Assembly (NCBI GenBank): GCA_034003745.1
Contig: JAVEYA010000016.1
Coordinates: 1 to 36,063 of the forward strand
Reading direction: 5' to 3'
Length of the DNA stretch: 36,063 nt
DNA from: JAVEYA01 sp034003745
Lineage (GTDB): Bacteria; Bacillota; Peptococcia; DRI-13; PHAD01
Shown here: positions 32,378-36,063 of the stretch, piece after piece
Numbering within the stretch: position 1 is the stretch's first letter
Layout: the number at the start of each line of letters is the position of its first letter
Translations under genes and position numbers: made by a program
Notes under the pieces: generated by a model
Told to the model about the DNA's origin: nothing
Databases searched by the model: none
Seen by the model: the letters and a program-made list of their open reading frames with translations, nothing else

Positions 32378-32959
32378 TTATTTGGAGTGTTTTATCTCAT
32401 CGCTCAAAAGGATTGCCTCGGCAATATTTTTCATCGGCAGACCGCGGTCCATACTCTGCTTTTGAATGAAGCGGAAGGCAGCCGCCTCATCCAGCTTATA
32501 GTCCTGCATGACGATGTATTTGGCGCGCTCGACGAGTTTCCTGGTTTCCAGCGTGTCTTTGAGCTTCGTGATTTCCTGCTCTTTATGTTTCATTTTGCGA
32601 AAACTGGCCAAAGCGGTATGGACGGCTGATTCCAGGGCCCATTTGTTGATGGGTTTAATAAGGTAGGACATGACATATTCTTCGCTGATGGCGTCGAGAA
32701 TATTCTGGTGGTAAGGGTAGGTGACAAGGAGGACCGGGGCGATTTTTTCACGGGCAATGATGTTGGCGGTTTCCATCTCGCTGGGCTCGTATTTTTCCAC
32801 ATCAATGATTATCAGGCTGGGCATGGAGGCGCGGATTAGACGTAAAGCCTGCGGGCCATCCGCGGCTTCGGCAACAACGGTTATGCCCATAGATTGCAAA
32901 AGGGAGGTAATTCTATTACGACGTTTTGTGTCTGTGCAGAAAACCACAACCGTAATCAT
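32378..32959 (-). CDS. ANTAR-domain response regulator (likely RNA-binding antiterminator)
   Basis: This is a 193-residue protein. The N-terminal receiver-like domain (1-120) has the acceptor aspartate in LIIIDVEKYEP. A coiled-coil linker follows (about 120-145, KMKHKEQEITKLKDTLETRK). The C-terminal ANTAR domain has ERAKYIVMQDYKLDEAAAF and IQKQSMDRGLPMKNIAEAIL with the conserved Ala and aromatic residues. ANTAR proteins bind RNA hairpins and prevent termination; several Clostridia encode one just before glnA. The receiver lacks the usual N-terminal acidic pair (it has CTDT), so phosphorylation may be unusual. No partner kinase is visible in the window. Confidence 0.9.
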   Translation of the reverse strand: MITVVVFCTDTKRRNRITSLLQSMGITVVAEAADGPQALRLIRASMPSLIIIDVEKYEPSEMETANIIAREKIAPVLLVTYPYHQNILDAISEEYVMSYLIKPINKWALESAVHTALASFRKMKHKEQEITKLKDTLETRKLVERAKYIVMQDYKLDEAAAFRFIQKQSMDRGLPMKNIAEAILLSDEIKHSK

Positions 32960-33041
32960 AATTCCCCCCGCTTTCCTATATTCTAATTATACATTTTTAA
33001 TTATACATAATGTAGGGAATCTTGGCCTGCCCATAGCGTTG

Positions 33042-35450
33042 CTATTTGGCCGCGGCGTTATACAGCAATGAATCAACCAACCGGACAGCTTCCACGGCGT
33101 CTTTGCCGTACCCGTCGGCCTGAATTTTCCGGGCGAATTCCGGCGTGACCACTGCGCCGCCGACAATGACTTTGATCTGCTTGTCGGCTTCCTTCAGCAT
33201 ACGGATAATGGGCTCCATTTCCACCATGGTAGTAGTCATCAGGGCGCTTAAGCCCACGATTTGCGCTTTTTCCTGCAAGGCAGCCTCGACAAATTTTTCC
33301 CCGGGAATGTTTTTGCCCAGGTCAATAACCCGGTAACCGTGATTCTCCAACAGAGCCGCGACAATGTTCTTGCCGATATCATGGATATCCCCGCGCACGG
33401 TGCCGATAACAACAGTCCCTTTTTGCGCGAGCGCATTCTCAGGAAACTGTTTCTTCAGGTAGGTAAAGGCGCTCTTGGCGGCTTCGCCGGACATAATCAA
33501 CTGCGGGAGGAAAACTTCGCCCGAAGCGAAGAGGTCGCCGATTTTCCCCAGGGTGGGGGTGATGGCTTTGTTAATGATCTCGAGGATATCATATTGTTGC
33601 AGGAGAATCTGCAGCATGGGGATAACGCGCTCGGCATTGCCATTCAGAATCAGCCCGCCCAAATCGTCCAGGGTGGCGGATGCGGGAGACGCTTTGTCGG
33701 CGCCGGCTTGCTGGGCAGAGGGCTTGCCGGCTTTTGCGAGATAGTTGGCGGCGCCTTCATCCCTGCCGGCTAGAAGGGCGGCGGCAGCAACAGTCTCGGC
33801 AATACGGGCATCCGAGGGGTTGGCGATAGGCGCGTCTAATCCTGCGCCCAGGGCGAGGGCCAGGAAGGCCGCGTTCAGCCAGGAACGCTGGGGCAGACCG
33901 TAGGAGATATTGCTGAGACCCAGCACGGTAGCTACGCCCAGTTCTTCCTTGATTAAAGAGAGCGCGCGGATGGTTTCCATGGACAGCTCCGGAGAGGCTG
34001 CGGCAGTGAGGACCAGACAGTCGATCAGGATATCTTCTTTGGAAAGGCCTGTTTCCAAGGCGTGGTCCACCAGTTTTCGGGCGATCGCCAGGCGGCCTTC
34101 AGCTTTTTCCGGGATGCCGTTTTCGTCCAGGCAAAGCGCCAGGACGGCCGCACCGTATTTCTTGGCCAGAGGCAGAATCGTGCTCCAGCTCTTTTCTTCT
34201 CCGTTGATGGAGTTGATCAGGGCCCGCCCCTGAAACTCCTGCAGGCCGGCTTCCAGGACTTCCGGGAGTGTGGAGTCGAGGGAAAGCGGGATATCCAGGC
34301 TCTTTTGCAGATGCCGCACTCCGTGTTTCATCAGCTCCGTTTCAGGCAGGCCGGGAACGCTGACATTGAGGTCCAGGAGGGCCGCGCCGGCTTCCGTCTG
34401 AGCGAAGCCTTCGGCGGTGATGACACCCCAGTTCTGTTCGTGAAAGGCCTTGGCAATAATGGAACGGGCGGCGGGATTAAGACGCTCGCCGATAATGACG
34501 GGCGGGTGCGGCGCGCCCAGGGTAACGATCCGGGAGCGGCTGGCCAGGTGCGTGACCGCGGGGACCGGAGTAGCAGCGACAGGCACGGCGGACTGCAGCG
34601 CTTCCGTCATGGCCCGGGTATACGCCGGAGTACTGCCGCAGCAGGAAGCAATCAGGTTCACGCCGGTCTGGCGGAAAGATTCAACATAGGTGGCAAAGCT
34701 TTCCGGCGTTTCGTTATAGACGGGTTCGCCGTCAATTAATTCCGGCATACCTGCGTTTGGTTCCACCAAAAGGGGCAAAGCGGTGGCGGCCCGATATTCC
34801 CGCATGATGTCCAACAGTTCCCGCGGGCCGGTGGAACAATTTGCCCCGATCAGGTCCGCACCAAGCGGTGATAAGACCCGGGCGGCAATGGCCGGGGTCG
34901 TCCCGGTCAGCGTCCTGCCATGGGTGTAGGTCAGGGAGCAGGCCACGGGCAAAGCGGTATAGTTCTTGGCGGCAAAGAGGGCGGCCCGGATTTCTCCCAG
35001 GTCGGAGAAGGTTTCCAGGAAGATAAAATCGACGCCGCCTTCTTCCAGCGCCTGGCATTGTTCTTTGAAGACCTCGACCAGTTCCGTCCATTCCACATCC
35101 CCTAAAGGAGCGGGGAATTGTCCTGTGGGGCCGACAATACCGGCCACAAAGGCCCGGTCCTGGACGACCTGGCGGACCAGACGGGCCGCGGTCAGATTGA
35201 TTTCTTTTACTTTGGCGGCAGCCTGGTATTCGGCTAACTTCAGACGGTTCGCGCCGAAGGTATTGGTTTGCAGCACCCGGGCGCCGGCTTCCAAATAAGA
35301 GCGGTGAATATTTTTCAGTTCCTCCGGATGGGAGAGCATCCACAGTTCCGGGCATTCGCCGGAAGGCAGGCCGGATTTGACCAGCATGGTGCCCATAGCT
35401 CCGTCACCAATCAGTACGCTGTTTTTAATTGCTTTGAGAAAAGCGGACAA
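33042..35450 (-). CDS. B12-dependent methionine synthase-like protein lacking the reactivation domain
   Basis: About 802 residues start at a TTG at 35450, with GGAGG eight bases upstream; the GTG at 35459 overlaps that site. Domains in order: homocysteine methyltransferase (about 5-295) with zinc cysteines in GANCSTGP and ASCCGSTP, methyltetrahydrofolate/pterin-binding (about 310-570, VIIGERLNPAARS), cobalamin cap (about 600-690), and the B12 domain with GDIHDIGKNI as DxHxxG. E. coli MetH is about 1227 residues because it adds an AdoMet reactivation domain, absent here. Such short forms are common in anaerobes and need a separate reactivator. It lies 82 bp before the ANTAR gene on the same strand. 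No SAM or B12 riboswitch is evident upstream. Confidence 0.9.
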   Translation of the reverse strand: MSAFLKAIKNSVLIGDGAMGTMLVKSGLPSGECPELWMLSHPEELKNIHRSYLEAGARVLQTNTFGANRLKLAEYQAAAKVKEINLTAARLVRQVVQDRAFVAGIVGPTGQFPAPLGDVEWTELVEVFKEQCQALEEGGVDFIFLETFSDLGEIRAALFAAKNYTALPVACSLTYTHGRTLTGTTPAIAARVLSPLGADLIGANCSTGPRELLDIMREYRAATALPLLVEPNAGMPELIDGEPVYNETPESFATYVESFRQTGVNLIASCCGSTPAYTRAMTEALQSAVPVAATPVPAVTHLASRSRIVTLGAPHPPVIIGERLNPAARSIIAKAFHEQNWGVITAEGFAQTEAGAALLDLNVSVPGLPETELMKHGVRHLQKSLDIPLSLDSTLPEVLEAGLQEFQGRALINSINGEEKSWSTILPLAKKYGAAVLALCLDENGIPEKAEGRLAIARKLVDHALETGLSKEDILIDCLVLTAAASPELSMETIRALSLIKEELGVATVLGLSNISYGLPQRSWLNAAFLALALGAGLDAPIANPSDARIAETVAAAALLAGRDEGAANYLAKAGKPSAQQAGADKASPASATLDDLGGLILNGNAERVIPMLQILLQQYDILEIINKAITPTLGKIGDLFASGEVFLPQLIMSGEAAKSAFTYLKKQFPENALAQKGTVVIGTVRGDIHDIGKNIVAALLENHGYRVIDLGKNIPGEKFVEAALQEKAQIVGLSALMTTTMVEMEPIIRMLKEADKQIKVIVGGAVVTPEFARKIQADGYGKDAVEAVRLVDSLLYNAAAK

Positions 35451-35624
35451 GCCAAACACCTCCGGCCAAACAGGATATCTAAGTTCAAAGAGGTTGAACT
35501 TTTTAACTAATTTTAGCCGTATATTTTTGGTAAGTCAATGAATCTTTAACTGGGAAGAGTCATATTCCCGCAGGTTGGACAATATATTTTACTTGAAGAA
35601 AGAGAATAGTTAGAGGTGGTTGGT

Positions 35625-36063
35625 ATGGGTAAATTATGGGAGCCCGGAGAAATCTATGCTTTACAGCGGGGGCCAAGGAAAAACAGAGCTGTGCAGGAAA
35701 AGGAGGCCCCTCGCCGCTACTGGAAGAAAATTATGTGGCAGAGCGGCATTTCCCTGCTGATCTTTATTTTCGTCTGGGGTATTTTTCAGTTTAACTCTCC
35801 GCTGGTCAAGCCGCTCCAGGCCAATATCCGGGCCTGGTTCAGCGAGGATTACAGCCTGACGCCCGTAATTAAATTCTTTAATGAGGTAGGCTTATGGGGG
35901 GATACATTCGAGCGGGCGGCTTTCGAAGCCTCTAAATTCTCGGATAGCCCCACGCTCTTGTCAGTACCTGTATCCGGCCAAATTACCCGGCCTTTCGGCT
36001 GGATTACGGAAAGCGGGGAGACCCGTGGGTTTCAGGACGGCGTCCTGATCAGCGCCCAGGAGG
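35625..36063 (+). CDS. SpoIVFA/M23 peptidase-like membrane protein, N-terminal part (partial)
   Basis: The gene starts at an ATG at 35625 behind AGAGGTGG and is cut by the window end after 146 codons. The N-terminus is basic and cytoplasmic (RRYWKKIMWQSG). One membrane helix follows (SLLIFIFVWGIFQF, residues about 46-59). An extracytoplasmic region leads into PVSGQITRPFGW...GFQDGVLISA, the start of an M23/LytM fold as in SpoIVFA, SpoIIQ and related sporulation proteins. The histidine and aspartate residues that would tell an active peptidase from a SpoIVFA-like scaffold are beyond the edge. Confidence 0.65.
   Translation, partial: MGKLWEPGEIYALQRGPRKNRAVQEKEAPRRYWKKIMWQSGISLLIFIFVWGIFQFNSPLVKPLQANIRAWFSEDYSLTPVIKFFNEVGLWGDTFERAAFEASKFSDSPTLLSVPVSGQITRPFGWITESGETRGFQDGVLISAQE

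Noticed and set aside
1..36063. CRISPR array or insertion sequence
   Set aside because: No regularly spaced repeats and no transposase-like frames with flanking inverted repeats were found by eye.

Overview
The window looks like the chromosome of a strictly anaerobic, probably spore-forming Clostridia-type Firmicute (Peptococcaceae/Desulfitobacteriaceae-like is a guess). The reasons are strong AGGAGG-type ribosome binding sites, an electron-bifurcating Etf/lactate-dehydrogenase gene set, three oxygen-sensitive radical SAM or Fe-S enzymes, an ANTAR regulator next to glnA, and a SpoIVFA/M23-like gene at the right edge. Most of the window has moderate GC, with two islands of different composition: an AT-rich permease pair near 18-19 kb and GC-rich genes at 19.1-22.8 kb.

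Left region (1-9.2 kb, all + strand): the tail of a TRAP-transporter permease, then a CoA-transferase and a thiolase closed by a hairpin terminator. Next comes a radical SAM protein, then etfB - ferredoxin-fused etfA - glcD-like dehydrogenase - GntR regulator, a layout matching the bifurcating lactate dehydrogenase (lctBCD) of acetogens. A 15-bp palindrome sits just behind a good promoter upstream of etfB and is the likely GntR operator. A small membrane protein and a bidirectional terminator close this block.

Middle region (9.2-18 kb): a QueG-like Fe-S protein on the - strand, then a tight three-gene + strand unit. It encodes a one-module non-ribosomal peptide synthetase (C-A-T-reductase, serine-type A-domain code), a 7TM-PAS histidine kinase, and a response regulator with an HD-GYP c-di-GMP phosphodiesterase output. 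This is the most attractive candidate for an undescribed system: a peptide-aldehyde or alcohol signal made and sensed by one operon.

Accessory region (18-28 kb): a split ArsP-type permease, a frameshifted serine beta-lactamase-family lipoprotein gene, a PAS3-GGDEF-HD-GYP protein, a - strand operon, a YefM-YoeB toxin-antitoxin pair, and a decayed tyrosine-integrase remnant beside a tRNA-Leu(GAG) gene. The - strand operon holds a TM1266-like hydrogenase regulator broken by an in-frame TAG, an ABC transporter and a HydE-like radical SAM enzyme, behind a structured leader. The integrase remnant next to a tRNA suggests this was an integration site.

Right region (28-36 kb): a stand-alone HD-GYP protein (+); then on the - strand asnB, glnA, an ANTAR response regulator and a short B12-dependent methionine-synthase-like protein, forming a nitrogen/one-carbon block; then the start of a + strand SpoIVFA/M23-like gene cut by the window edge.
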